Assembly: GCA_032622095.1 (NCBI GenBank)
Contig: CP136069.1
Span: 182,705,122-182,769,121 of the forward strand
Length of the DNA stretch: 64,000 bases
Origin: Siphonodentalium dalli
Taxonomy: Eukaryota > Mollusca > Scaphopoda > Gadilida > Siphonodentaliidae
Reading direction: 5' to 3'
The notes under the pieces were generated by a model. It was not told the origin of the DNA and ran no database searches. It saw nothing but the letters and a program-made list of their open reading frames with translations. Position 1 is the first letter of the stretch. Each line of letters begins with the position of its first letter. The position numbers and the translations under genes are program-made. This document shows, one piece after another, positions 11,401 through 19,279 of this stretch.

Positions 11401-14400
11401 TAAAGAGTCTCCCTTAATTATATCACATTTGTTATTCCAAAATCAAGTGAAAATCGACCCTTTGCTATACTATGCTCTAATCTCTAAGACATGAATTCAC
11501 ATGTTACTGGCGAGATGTGCAATATTTACAAAGTGCTAAGTGTGAAATATATACATATAAATAAAAGAAGACAGAAAATGGAGAAGAAGCAGAAAAAGGG
11601 GGAGAAGAAGAAGAAAAGAAGAAGAGGATAAGAAGAAGAGTAAGATAGAAGGAGATATAAGAGGCTTGGTAGATAGATATGGCGGTAGTCTCTCTGTTAT
11701 CCATCGTCAGTCCTCATTATCGTCATTTTTATATTCATCTAATACGTTCTATCAGTATACTTTTAAATGATGTCTTATAGCAATACTAATAATAATAATA
11801 ACAACAACAACAACAGCAGCAGCAGCAGCAATTTGGCTTGATATTACAATACACTAATAAAATATATTATATGCTTCCCTATCAAATTCTATTGATTTCT
11901 TGTTCGAGAAAAAGTTATATTTCGCTAGTCGAGCGCCCAACTGTACGCAGACGTTATATTCCACTGTAGATTCCTTATATTAAACAGTAGCTACCTTATA
12001 TTACACGCTAGCTTCCTTATATTAAACGCTAGCTCCAATCGGGGCGAATCACTTGTAATGCCGTTAAATTTTGAATCGATATTCATGCGCCTGAAGCGAT
12101 ACGGACTATTTTGCACTTTTGCGCGTGAGATTAAGAGTATTTCCCCCTTAACTGCAGTACAGACGCCTGTTTACATTAGCAACGTCATTCGTCAAGTAAA
12201 ATATGGAAGACGGATTTGAAATAGATGTAGAATGCGATGTGTTTTAGGACTCTTTACTGGAAAAATTAGCCAAATATAATGATAAAGACCCACAAGTTGT
12301 GTTCAGAATAGTGAATCTATATTTGACCTGGAGTTGTGAGTTCATCAAGTGCGATGCAAAGTTTGAAATCCATTTTCTCAAACGCAACTTTCAGTGGATC
12401 GGTGTACATGCACTTTCACAGTTGCTCACCGAAGACTCACACCACAGAAGACACCGACTCTAGTCCTATCATCGTGAAATACCGGCGAATCAGGAGAATA
12501 GTTGACAGTGACAGCGAGTGAAATTGAAGAAATAGTGTGCTGATTTAACATTCCAAACTGCGAAGCGGAAGTATTATCAGCAATTAGGATTTTGGTATTT
12601 CCAAATGGAACGAACCTTTTGTGTTGTTAATTGATCATTATGCTTGATAAAAATCAAATCATTTATTGAAGATAAGCAATTCTATTGCTTTGTTCGAGGT
12701 AATTGTTCATAAATTGATGAATATTTCGAATGGTTTCTCTTCATTCTGGCGGGGTCATCGGGGACTATTGTTTTGTGTGCATGCTTATTTTACAGACGAT
12801 CGTAGTGAACTGGTCACATAACAGCTGATTGATCAAAACAAGTCATTCGATTTCTAATTTGTTGTGATGATTAAGCGCAGCTAATTTGTTTAGCATAGGC
12901 CTATAATAAACAGAATACCTGCGGTTCTCGAGTGAATACCAGAATTACCTCATTCGTGGCTACATTGGAATATAACTATTCCCACTCGCGGCCAAGGCCG
13001 CTCGTGGGAATAGTTATATACCATTGTAGCCACTCATGAGGTAATTCTGGTATTCACTCGAGAACCGCAGGTATCCTCTATGTATCCTGCTATAAATTCC
13101 TATTTCTGAATTTGAACGCTAATTTCAGATAAAGGGTTGATTTTCTCAAGTCAACGCGACCGGACTTTGTCAGTAGCTCGTAAAACTTTTCTTAGATGGT
13201 GGATTCCAATAGTGTTCGGATATGTATTTTACCCGCAGGTGGCTCAAGTTGGCGCACTTCATAACAAAATGGTATTCATCACCCAGTTCATTTTTGCACA
13301 AGCTATATAAATCTCTTTTTGTTCCTCGCTTACCCCATCTACTTGTTTCTCCTTCCGATCTATGATTGCATGTACTTATTTTTTATCAAATATTTTCTCA
13401 GACTGAAAGGGAAATCGGTAATATAGTTTTCTAAGCGGAGTATTGACTTCAGTTCTTTGTAAAATATTCCTCGTGATGACGATTCTAAATCTAACCACCA
13501 TTGCTGAGTAAACAGGTCAATTAATGTTTTGGATATGTCTTATTTTCTAGCTGTCTATTAACTGTGCCTGGTTCGACCACGCCACGCCAAAACCAGCTGA
13601 GTGTATTATTGTTTTAGTAACATTAATATGTCTAAAGAATTTACCATCGTGTTCCATAAGATATAATATAGTTTCTTGACGAGAACGGACCCTCTCCCGT
13701 CATGAGTCTCGATCAGTAGCTTACTATTCTCTGCTTTGTCATTATGGCCAATGGGTATCTGCCCATTTCCCCATACCCCATGGTATTCGGAGTACTGGTC
13801 TTAATGTGCATCAATATTTTGCAGAATTTTAAATGTACGCTCTCAATTTATTTCATATTTTCGAACCCCCATATATATTTCGCAGCCATATAACAAAATT
13901 GGAACTACAGTCGAGCCGAACAATTTCAGAGCGATCTCGACTGATAAGTCTAGTTTCCTGACTTTACTCAGTAAGCCAAACATGGCTTTACAAGCGGTGT
14001 CTTTAATCATTTTGATCACATTGTGGTATCGCCCGTATAAAATAGTTTTACTCCCAAATAAGGAAACTCGTCCACAATATCTAATGATTTATCGCATAAT
14101 TTGAATTCTACATCTGTCACCACCCTGGTTTTACTAGCGTTCACGTTCAGTTTCCAAGATTCTGCAAAGTCGCTGAAAGCGTCAAGGGTACGTTGCATAC
14201 TTACAAAATCTTCTGCGAACGGGACAGTATCATCGGCGTAGAGTAAACATATAAGTTCCAGATAAATGCCTAATTTGTGGTGGGAAACATTGTTCAACTC
14301 GGTCAGGCCAGCAACTACACAATCTTGTAGAAAATTTTCATCGTACTCCCACACTACAGGAAAAAATTCAGACAGATGTTCATTTTGAGAAACACATGAC

Positions 14401-17290
14401 TTCGTACATTCATACATACTTCTAATTATTCGGAAAACTTTACCATTTATATCTTGTTTTAAAAGTTTGACCCATAGACCCTGTCGCCAAACAGTATCGA
14501 AGGCTTTCTGGAAATCAACCAATGTGCATACAAGTTTCTTATTCCTTTTTATGTACAACTCGATAATAGTCTGCATTATGAATAATCCGTATGTAGTTGA
14601 ATGCCCTTGTCTGAATCCAATTTGATTATCAGTTATGACAACGTTTTCTTGGGCGAAAGTAGAAAGCCTTTTATTCAATACACTCGTAAATAACTTGCCT
14701 ATAGCACTCAAGAGTGTGATCCCTCTATAGGAGTTCGGGTCACGTTTGTCCCCCTATTTCTTGTAGAGGGGCAGTATTACACCCAAACCCCATTCTTTCA
14801 GGAGGGCTAGGGAGAACCGTCATTTGTTAATTATTATAGGGATGACTAGCACTTGTATTACGATTACCTTTCATATACGCGAGAAAGTCACATTATTTTA
14901 CGACAACAAATCTACAATGTTTATTGTTATCGGCACAGCGTGTTGGAAAACATGTAAGGACTAGTCGATGGTTAGGACAAGCTGCAACCACCGATGCGCC
15001 CAATATGTTTCAATCCATATAGGCGCTACTTCGCAGACAATATATACAAGTCTGTTGTTATTTACAAGTCTGTTGTTATTTATCTTTAAAGGTGCATAGA
15101 TCGCTAAAACAGATCCATCTGAAGGATTTGTCGTTCACAGCAACGCAAGTCAAACCCAATTAGTTAGGTCTTTAAGTTCGCGGGTTTTCTGCTTAGAATG
15201 CATCCAACAGTGGGGCCAAACATGATAATTTCGGGCATGAAACATGCACACGAAGTAATGTTTCGCCACACAGTGCGTGTTATTTTCGTTTGACACAATA
15301 ATTAATTATTTATGTAACTATGCAGCAGCAACGGAAATGCATACAATTACTAGTTACATTTCCGGAATGTTCAACACTCTCCAACATAATACACCATATA
15401 CACGTATGTAGCAATGCTTATTGTAATGTAATGAAACACTCATTTATTCCATAGATTAGCATTCCATCTCACCAGAATAAAGAAACTGTATATCGCATTG
15501 TATGTAATCTGACCAATTTTAATGCTGATACCAAACAGGTTTCTTAGTATACCATTTTGTTCAATTTGCTTCAGTCGGCACTTTACGATTGGAATATGCC
15601 ACAACGTCATGCACAATATTCCTTTTCAGTATCTTGTTGTTTGAAAATATATTACCAATACCACCTATAGATACGTACTTGTGCTAAATATCAGGTGAAT
15701 AGATTGTAAAGCTGTTATTTCATTTCAGCGATGCCTATTCACTCAGTGTTGCTATTTATGGTTTTATATGCTGCATGTATATCTATTATTAGGGAGAAGG
15801 GGTAAACGCGGTTTGGAGAAAACACAGTACCTTTCGCGTATATGTGGCATCGGTGAATGTAACCGAATATAATTTTCAGGTCTGCCACAGAGTATGTATA
15901 GTCAATTTTGTCTGCAGGCTACTCGTTTGAGTTTTGATAAATTGCGCTCATAGTATACCTCCTTGCTTTCTTGTGATAAATGCGAAATATTCGTGTTTCA
16001 TCACTTGATCGGGACAATTATGACTACTATATTTTGAGACACGGACAACAGGATTTACATGCATAGTTTACCAAGTACCCTATGGATAATATATGTCATA
16101 CTGTTTTGCAGCAGTGTATTTTGAAAGGTTTGACGTTGTAGATATCAAAATAAATGATTATCGGTCACATTCGTGAGACTACTCAAAGTACATATGTTAA
16201 TACTCCTGTTAAATCCCAGTTAACTGTTCAATTACACATACATCACGCGATTCAGATAAACAGTGCAGATAAAACTGCGTTGTTTGTCGGCTTCTGGGCC
16301 CCCAAAAGTGAGGAGTTAACCTTTGTAATAGACCCTGCGTTCGCTCAAACTCCAGGCAGAGTTATCTCCCATCGCTCCGCTGAGATACCACTACCATAAG
16401 GACATTTCAGTGGTAAGGATTTCTTACGTGTTCTCAGTTCTTATGTTTTAGGATTAAAATTATATATGTCTGGCTCAGTTCATATTGTTTCGTATCAATA
16501 CCGAAATAATTACTATTATTGCAATCTTTTGTGGTCAAAATAAGATAATAGGTGACTAAATATAGTTCTGACGATATATACAAATTGAGAATTCGTACGT
16601 CTCAGATCAAACGTTGGAGCGTGTGTGTACACTAATAGGACTAGCTATGAAATATTTGCACAAAATGTAACCTTCATTCGATTTTGTCCATATTGGCAGC
16701 GGTTTTGGAACAGATATTCTGCAGATATGATTTACGACTAAGCACTGTTTATGTATGTTTCAATGTATTACTAATTTGGCATTTGTTGGCGCACTTACAG
16801 TAGAAATTCAGCATTGTCCGATACCAACTGCCATTTTTGGACGCCATGTTGAATTTGGAATTTTTTCCAAAGCGGATATTAGCGACTTTTGTGTATGTTC
16901 TGAAAACCAGTCCGCACTTGTGAGTCCAAATTGCTTTCTCTACTAATTTATTCCGGTTGCAACCGCTTAACGACCATACTAACGTTGTGCACAAAACTTC
17001 AAAATGGTTTACCGTGTAAGTGTGGGTGAAATGGTCACTTGAGTCAAAATGAACCAAATGTGGAGTAGATTTGTTAATCAAAAGTGTTCGTATTCCCTTT
17101 GCTTTGTGTCGTGTCTTGAAAGTCGTTGCATGGGTTTCTGATTTTCATTTCAGTCTACACCATATTTGCCTTCATGGAGTACCTGACGATCTATTCAAAC
17201 ATTATGTTTCATGTCACGGCCTGGTGGGACTTCAAAGACCACGAACTTGTATTAAAAGCCGCTTCACCTATCAGCTCTAAGAAGCATTGA
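3620..17290 (+). CDS. PGAP2: PGAP2, post-GPI attachment to proteins factor 2 (five coding exons)
   Basis: Joined exons 3620-3760, 5757-6015, 8244-8359, 9865-9973 and 17154-17290 give an intact protein of 253 residues; the human protein has about 254. All introns are GT-AG and phases agree (0, 1, 0, 1). PGAP2 is a multi-pass Golgi/ER membrane protein (FRAG1/DRAM/SFK1-type family) needed for fatty-acid remodelling of GPI anchors. Conserved blocks seen include CVLWSLMF (29-36), NYLPTVSAVVGG (50-61), the YVWRICIALHS-PR stretch (67-80), TYISSDD (125-131), FFRHNSHCEPG (198-208) and FHVTAWWDF near the C terminus. Hydrophobic spans near 14-36, 68-88, 105-127, 139-160, 180-200 and 209-230 suggest six membrane segments. 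The ATG at 3620 is chosen because it follows the acceptor directly and puts transmembrane segment 1 at the expected place. A long, transposon-filled intron 4 (7.2 kb) dominates the gene. Confidence 0.95.
4109..4609 (+). mobile_element. Non-autonomous Helitron with internal ~130-bp tandem repeats
   Basis: It starts TC after an A (4108) and ends CTAG at 4606-4609 before a T (4610), the A|T insertion rule of Helitrons. The 3' end shows a short hairpin, cccggacgaagtcggg (4582-4597), just upstream of CTAG, as expected. The body is a ~130-bp unit repeated about three times (the string gtgtttt recurs at 4218, 4348 and 4478). There are no coding genes, so it depends on an autonomous Helitron elsewhere. 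Short Helitrons with central tandem repeats are well known in molluscs (pearl-like elements). It sits in PGAP2 intron 1 in the sense orientation. Confidence 0.75.
4711..4862. repeat. Hairpin repeat copies related to 1-490
   Basis: A partial unit at 4711-4757 (right arm only, ctcgcatatataagaaaatg) is followed by a full but diverged hairpin at about 4790-4858. The arms match those at 9-79 and 418-486, but the 32-bp array between them is absent. It lies in PGAP2 intron 1. Confidence 0.65.
4863..5430. other. PGAP2 intron 1, unannotated part
   Basis: AT-rich intron sequence; no coding frame, element end or regulatory site that I can support. Confidence 0.4.
5431..5476. repeat. (CT)n microsatellite
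   Basis: An uninterrupted CT run except for one extra C near 5451; 46 bp, in PGAP2 intron 1, about 280 bp before exon 2. Confidence 0.9.
5757..6015 (+). CDS. PGAP2: PGAP2 coding exon 2
   Basis: 86 codons plus one base (phase 1). The acceptor is ttccacag at 5749-5756, the donor gtaagt-like at 6016. It encodes residues 48-133, including the NYLPTVSAVVGG luminal motif, the YVWRICIALHS segment and the second and third membrane spans ending TYISSDDNY. This is the best-conserved exon against vertebrate PGAP2. Confidence 0.95.
6072..7093. repeat. Nested inverted-repeat (fold-back) element
   Basis: The outer arms 6072-6098 and 7066-7093 are reverse complements (cctgctaatatgatatgatg against its inverted copy). 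Inside, 6094-6150 pairs with 6919-6970, and 6390-6440 pairs with 6808-6860 (shared ggggaatcacgtggtttcga). The open frames at 6223-6420 and 6497-6922 sit inside and have no recognisable domain. This looks like one fold-back transposon inserted in or next to another, in PGAP2 intron 2. Confidence 0.65.
7088..7685. repeat. ~50-bp direct repeats flanking a ~500-bp GT-rich segment
   Basis: Bases 7088-7137 and 7631-7685 are near-identical in the same orientation (both contain acaacttgtccagggct). Between them lies GT-rich sequence (tgtgtatg-type words, 7140-7540), ending in a TA run at 7608-7629. It may be a tandem segmental duplication or an insertion between two copies. Confidence 0.65.
7608..7629. 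repeat. (TA)n microsatellite
   Basis: About 11 TA units; intronic. Confidence 0.85.
8170..8289 (+). repeat. 61-bp tandem duplication of a splice acceptor and exon start
   Basis: Copy 1 (8170-8228) and copy 2 (8231-8289) are 59 bp with about seven mismatches and a 61-bp offset. Copy 2 holds the functional acceptor and the first 46 bases of PGAP2 exon 3. Copy 1 keeps an intact-looking acceptor (ttattgtcag, AG at 8181-8182) and exon-like sequence. Use of the copy 1 acceptor would add 61 nt, shift the frame and reach a TGA at 8251-8253, so copy 1 must be a decoy or a source of non-productive transcripts. Confidence 0.85.
8244..8359 (+). CDS. PGAP2: PGAP2 coding exon 3
   Basis: It opens with two bases completing a split Ser codon, then 38 codons, phase 0 at the donor gtgagt (8360). 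It encodes residues 134-172, with HESSFVIFMVSSLVYMLLTI forming the fourth membrane span. Relatives have a matching HENAF...FIASSLGHMLLT segment. Its 5' end is duplicated just upstream (8170-8228). Confidence 0.94.
8360..9242. other. PGAP2 intron 3, unannotated part
   Basis: Frames of about 60 codons at 8585 and 8810 carry no known domain. No element ends recognised. Confidence 0.4.
9243..9363. repeat. ~120-bp palindrome
   Basis: The left arm 9243-9300 and right arm 9306-9363 are imperfect reverse complements around a 5-nt centre. The middle is CpG-rich (ttcgctcgag facing ctctcgcgaa). Intronic in PGAP2 (intron 3). Probably a fold-back MITE or hairpin element. Confidence 0.75.
9865..9973 (+). 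CDS. PGAP2: PGAP2 coding exon 4
   Basis: 36 codons plus one base (phase 1). Acceptor tcattgcag at 9856-9864, donor gtatgt at 9974. Encodes residues 173-208: a basic loop (MRSLRWK), the fifth membrane span and the conserved FFRHNSHCEPG motif, where vertebrates have YFRHNMYCEAG. Confidence 0.94.
10011..10245. repeat. ~235-bp imperfect palindrome
   Basis: Arms carry gcggcc-tattgga / atatggccgc at the outside, then ccgttccgtg / cacggaacc, then tagtgctac...aagt / acttt...gtagc-type pairs inside. Centre near 10128-10160. It lies in PGAP2 intron 4 directly after exon 4. Confidence 0.6.
10296..10424. repeat. ~130-bp dispersed repeat, copy 1
   Basis: Aligns with 18097-18243 on the same strand. Shared words include agtcatacaaat-like sequence at the start and gcgttccgtg followed by ctattcct and a run ending aaagagcg. 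Non-coding, family unknown. Confidence 0.6.
10700..11150. repeat. Fold-back element with ~90-bp arms
   Basis: The left arm 10700-10800 and right arm 11060-11150 are reverse complements over most of their length; both contain the word ggatttctcaacaaagcgtt or its inverse. The spacer is about 260 bp. It lies in PGAP2 intron 4. Confidence 0.65.
11561..11656. repeat. Polypurine (GAA/GGA-rich) tract
   Basis: About 95 bp almost wholly A and G on the + strand (gaagaagaaaag-type words). Explains the Ser/Phe-rich open frame on the opposite strand, which should not be taken as a gene. Confidence 0.8.
11786..11830. repeat. Trinucleotide microsatellite (AAT)(AAC)(AGC)
   Basis: Consecutive aat, aac and agc triplet runs with no interruption; 45 bp in PGAP2 intron 4. 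Confidence 0.88.
11966..12034. repeat. ~21-bp tandem repeat, about 3 copies
   Basis: Units read gctagcttccttatattaaac with small changes. Short minisatellite in PGAP2 intron 4. Confidence 0.7.
12203..12522 (+). pseudogene. Degenerate coding-like remnant of unknown family
   Basis: From ATG 12203 the frame reads MEDGFEIDVECDVF, then a TAG, and continues DSLLEKLAKYNDKDPQVVF to about residue 85. An overlapping frame (12336-12521) ends SPIIVKYRRIRRIVDSDSE. The acidic start and basic/acidic tail look protein-like rather than random, and a transposon-derived N-terminal region is one possibility, but I do not recognise a family. Intronic in PGAP2, sense strand. Confidence 0.25.
12915..13074. repeat. 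160-bp near-perfect palindrome
   Basis: Symmetric about 12994/12995, with the centre gcggccaaggccgc. Outer ends atacctgcggttctcgag and ctcgagaaccgcaggtat are exact complements. Only a few mismatches along 79-bp arms, so it is young or kept symmetrical by gene conversion. It would form a long hairpin. Intron 4 of PGAP2. Confidence 0.9.
13800..14830 (-). pseudogene. Non-LTR retrotransposon reverse transcriptase fragment
   Basis: On the minus strand the main open stretch (14711 down to 14016) shows RT blocks in order: IGKLFTSVLNKRL, DNQIGFRQGHSTT, the motif A stretch LVDFQKAFDTVWR, the catalytic LLYADDT (Asp codons at 14229-14234), WKLNVNASKTRVV and FPYLGVKL. Upstream the frame continues past a TAG (14754-14756) with GDKRDPNSYRGITLLS. 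Downstream, after a frameshift near 14010, NVIKMIKDTACKAMFGLLSK continues the thumb region. The part normally holding the PQG motif is scrambled. It is a dead, 5'-truncated LINE antisense in PGAP2 intron 4, from a different family than the 36-kb and 61-kb copies. Confidence 0.85.
15035..16265. repeat. ~1.1-kb dispersed repeat, copy 2
   Basis: Same strand as, and alignable with, 905-2030 (see shared words there). It lies in PGAP2 intron 4. The open frame at 16154-16399 overlaps its end and has no recognisable domain. Confidence 0.65.
16266..17153. other. PGAP2 intron 4, 3' part
   Basis: Frames on both strands between 16749 and 17081 overlap and show no domain. The intron ends with the pyrimidine-rich acceptor attttcatttcag (17141-17153). 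Confidence 0.4.
17154..17290 (+). CDS. PGAP2: PGAP2 coding exon 5 (C terminus, TGA stop)
   Basis: Two bases complete a split Val codon, then 44 codons and TGA at 17288-17290. Encodes YTIFAFMEYLTIYSN..., the last membrane span, followed by FHVTAWWDFKDHELVL and a short polar tail ending SSKKH. Relatives show YTIFAILEY and MTAWWDFGNKELL at the same place. A basic KKH end is compatible with a retrieval-like signal, but that is inference. Confidence 0.94.
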
Positions 17291-17300
17291 CGGTAATTAT

Positions 17301-17306
17301 ATTAAA
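17301..17306 (+). terminator. Possible PGAP2 poly(A) signal (ATTAAA)
   Basis: An ATTAAA hexamer 11 nt past the stop, followed by T/G-rich sequence. This would give a very short 3' UTR. A canonical AATAAA at 17785-17790 is an alternative. Neither can be proven from sequence alone. Confidence 0.25.
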
Positions 17307-17395
17307 TATTCCACAAAAAGATTGTAGGATATTAGTTTTTATTATCCATCCCTTAACTAACACTATTTCTGATTGGGCAAAAGCCGCCACGTGGT

Positions 17396-17475
17396 AATCC
17401 GGGAAAAAGTCATATTGGACTCCCGAATGACATATTGGACTCCCAAGTGTGCAATATGACTTTTTTATCGGGACT
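17396..17475. repeat. ~80-bp hairpin repeat
   Basis: Arms aatccgggaaaaagtcatat (17396 on) and atatgacttttttatcgggact (to 17475) pair imperfectly around a duplicated catattggactccc unit. A related word recurs at 17760-17775. Confidence 0.65.
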
Positions 17476-18096
17476 CTGTGACGTCACGAATTAACTCTAT
17501 TGCGAAACGAATCGGTTAAATTGTGATGCGCACGCAACATTGGTGGATTTAGCAGACGTTTCACTTCCGCATTGAGATTTTTTTTCACTTTCGTGTTTAC
17601 TATTCCAATTCATGCTTTCTGATTATCAAAATGCAGGATTTTATAGAGAATACAGTGCCGACAAATACCAAATATAACCACAAAAGTTTTATTCCCAAAA
17701 TTTGGATAAACATACATACGGATAATAAAAATGTCATTATACAATATTGTGTGTCTCGTCCAATATGACTTTTCACCACAATACAATAAAAACACATACT
17801 GTTCACAACATTATATAATAACTTTATTGAATATCAATATTGTTCGCAGAATCCTTTAAAAATTAAGCATCAGTTTGTTGATGGCTAGATTGATAAGCGA
17901 CAATGAACATATACGTGTATTGGTGCTATTTATATTACATACCACATCCCTGCAATGAAGAGGATTTATCCCCGTTTTTCAACTGAAATCCACTTGGCGG
18001 TTTGCGCTCCACAATACACCTGAGAATATACGCTTTTGAATTTTTCCCGGTATTGAAAAAGATCGATAAACTACCTTTCTACGAGCATTATACAAG
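17476..18096. other. Unannotated 3' flank of PGAP2
   Basis: AT-rich. Two overlapping short minus-strand frames near 17600-17806 are unsupported. Contains the AATAAA at 17785-17790 mentioned with PGAP2. Confidence 0.4.
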
Positions 18097-18243
18097 TCTC
18101 AGAAGACGTAATTAAGTCATACAAATACAACATCATTGAACGCGATGTTCAGGGTCCAACAAAAAAACAGTCATTTGTACGGAATGTAACAGAAAAGAGC
18201 GTTCCGTGATAGGCTATTCCTAATATTGTAGAAATAAAGAGCG
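18097..18243. repeat. ~130-bp dispersed repeat, copy 2
   Basis: Same-strand match to 10296-10424; see that entry. The 10-base word gcgttccgtg and the following ~40 bp are the clearest shared part. Confidence 0.6.
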
Positions 18244-19150
18244 TCTGGTTCACTTCTGCGCGGAAGTTGAAAAGAGCTGGCAAATGGCTTTGACTGTGGC
18301 AAGTACTTTTCAGAGCACATGAAGCCGATATATCAATATAGCGTGTCGACCTATCTTATATCTCCTTTCAAATTACGTGGACAAAATTTGGAAGCTCAAA
18401 TGGGCCATGTCCGTTTAAATCTTCATCGCAACTCATAAAATATTGTCCTGAGATTGTATTCCTTCATTCCCTGGTCAGTGTTTCTGAAACTTAACACACA
18501 ATTACCACCATGGAATTGTGTGCGCCTACTATTATAAGTTCAGTCTGACCTATTTTTGAAGTGCTATATATCCCCTTTGTATACGCCCGTTGTTTTTAAA
18601 CGGGACATATTTTGTAATTGGTCTCTCGTTCGTTTTTTTTCGTTTCCGGGTGATAATTTTAGTAAGTCTGAACTGAATGGAATGATTTTTGGTATGTGAG
18701 TTTACAAAATACAGGTCAAGTTCGAACTTGGGTTCCGCTGTCAATGTTCACCAGAGTTAGGATAGGGTAGGATAGGGTAGGATATTTCAATATACACATA
18801 TTAATGCATAATACATTTTACAAATGATATATTGTATATTCGAGGGGGTGGCATAGTTAGGCTAGACTGTTTTACTGCCACCCCTTTAAAGATGACATGA
18901 TGGTTGCATTTAAATGGATTATATCCATGTAGGGTATACGTATAGATTAATTGCTTATGGGCTACTCGGTGGTTTGTCTCTTTCTCGTTAGTGGCAATAT
19001 ATGTTCCTTGAAAGTCGAGTATCGGAATGTACTGAGTGAGGTTGTGGATTGAGATGTATGGGATGTCACTCTACTGAGCCGAATGTGACCACACAGTCCG
19101 GGCGTCTTTGATTGTTGCATTTAATTGTTGCCGAACACTGTTTAATACAA
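18244..19150. other. Unannotated intergenic sequence
   Basis: A short GGATAGGGTA triplication at about 18759-18785 is the only repeat noted. No gene seen. Confidence 0.4.
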
Positions 19151-19279
19151 TCGTCATGTATACGCCGTTTGAATGTGTGTCTGGTTTGGTATGATGTAAA
19201 TTAGTTATCTAAGTTGTTCCATAACGAATTTACATTATACCAAACCAGACACACATTCAAACGGCGTTTACGTTATGAC
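19151..19279. repeat. ~130-bp palindrome
   Basis: Arms 19151-19202 and 19227-19279 are almost exact complements (for example ccgtttgaatgtgtgtctgg and its inverse) with a ~24-nt loop. Likely a hairpin-type MITE. Confidence 0.88.

Noticed and set aside
11504-11704. Ser/Phe-rich minus-strand protein
   Set aside because: Translation of a polypurine tract.
18759-18785. Telomere-like repeat
   Set aside because: Only about three units of GGATAGGGTA, not TTAGGG, internal; too short to mean anything.
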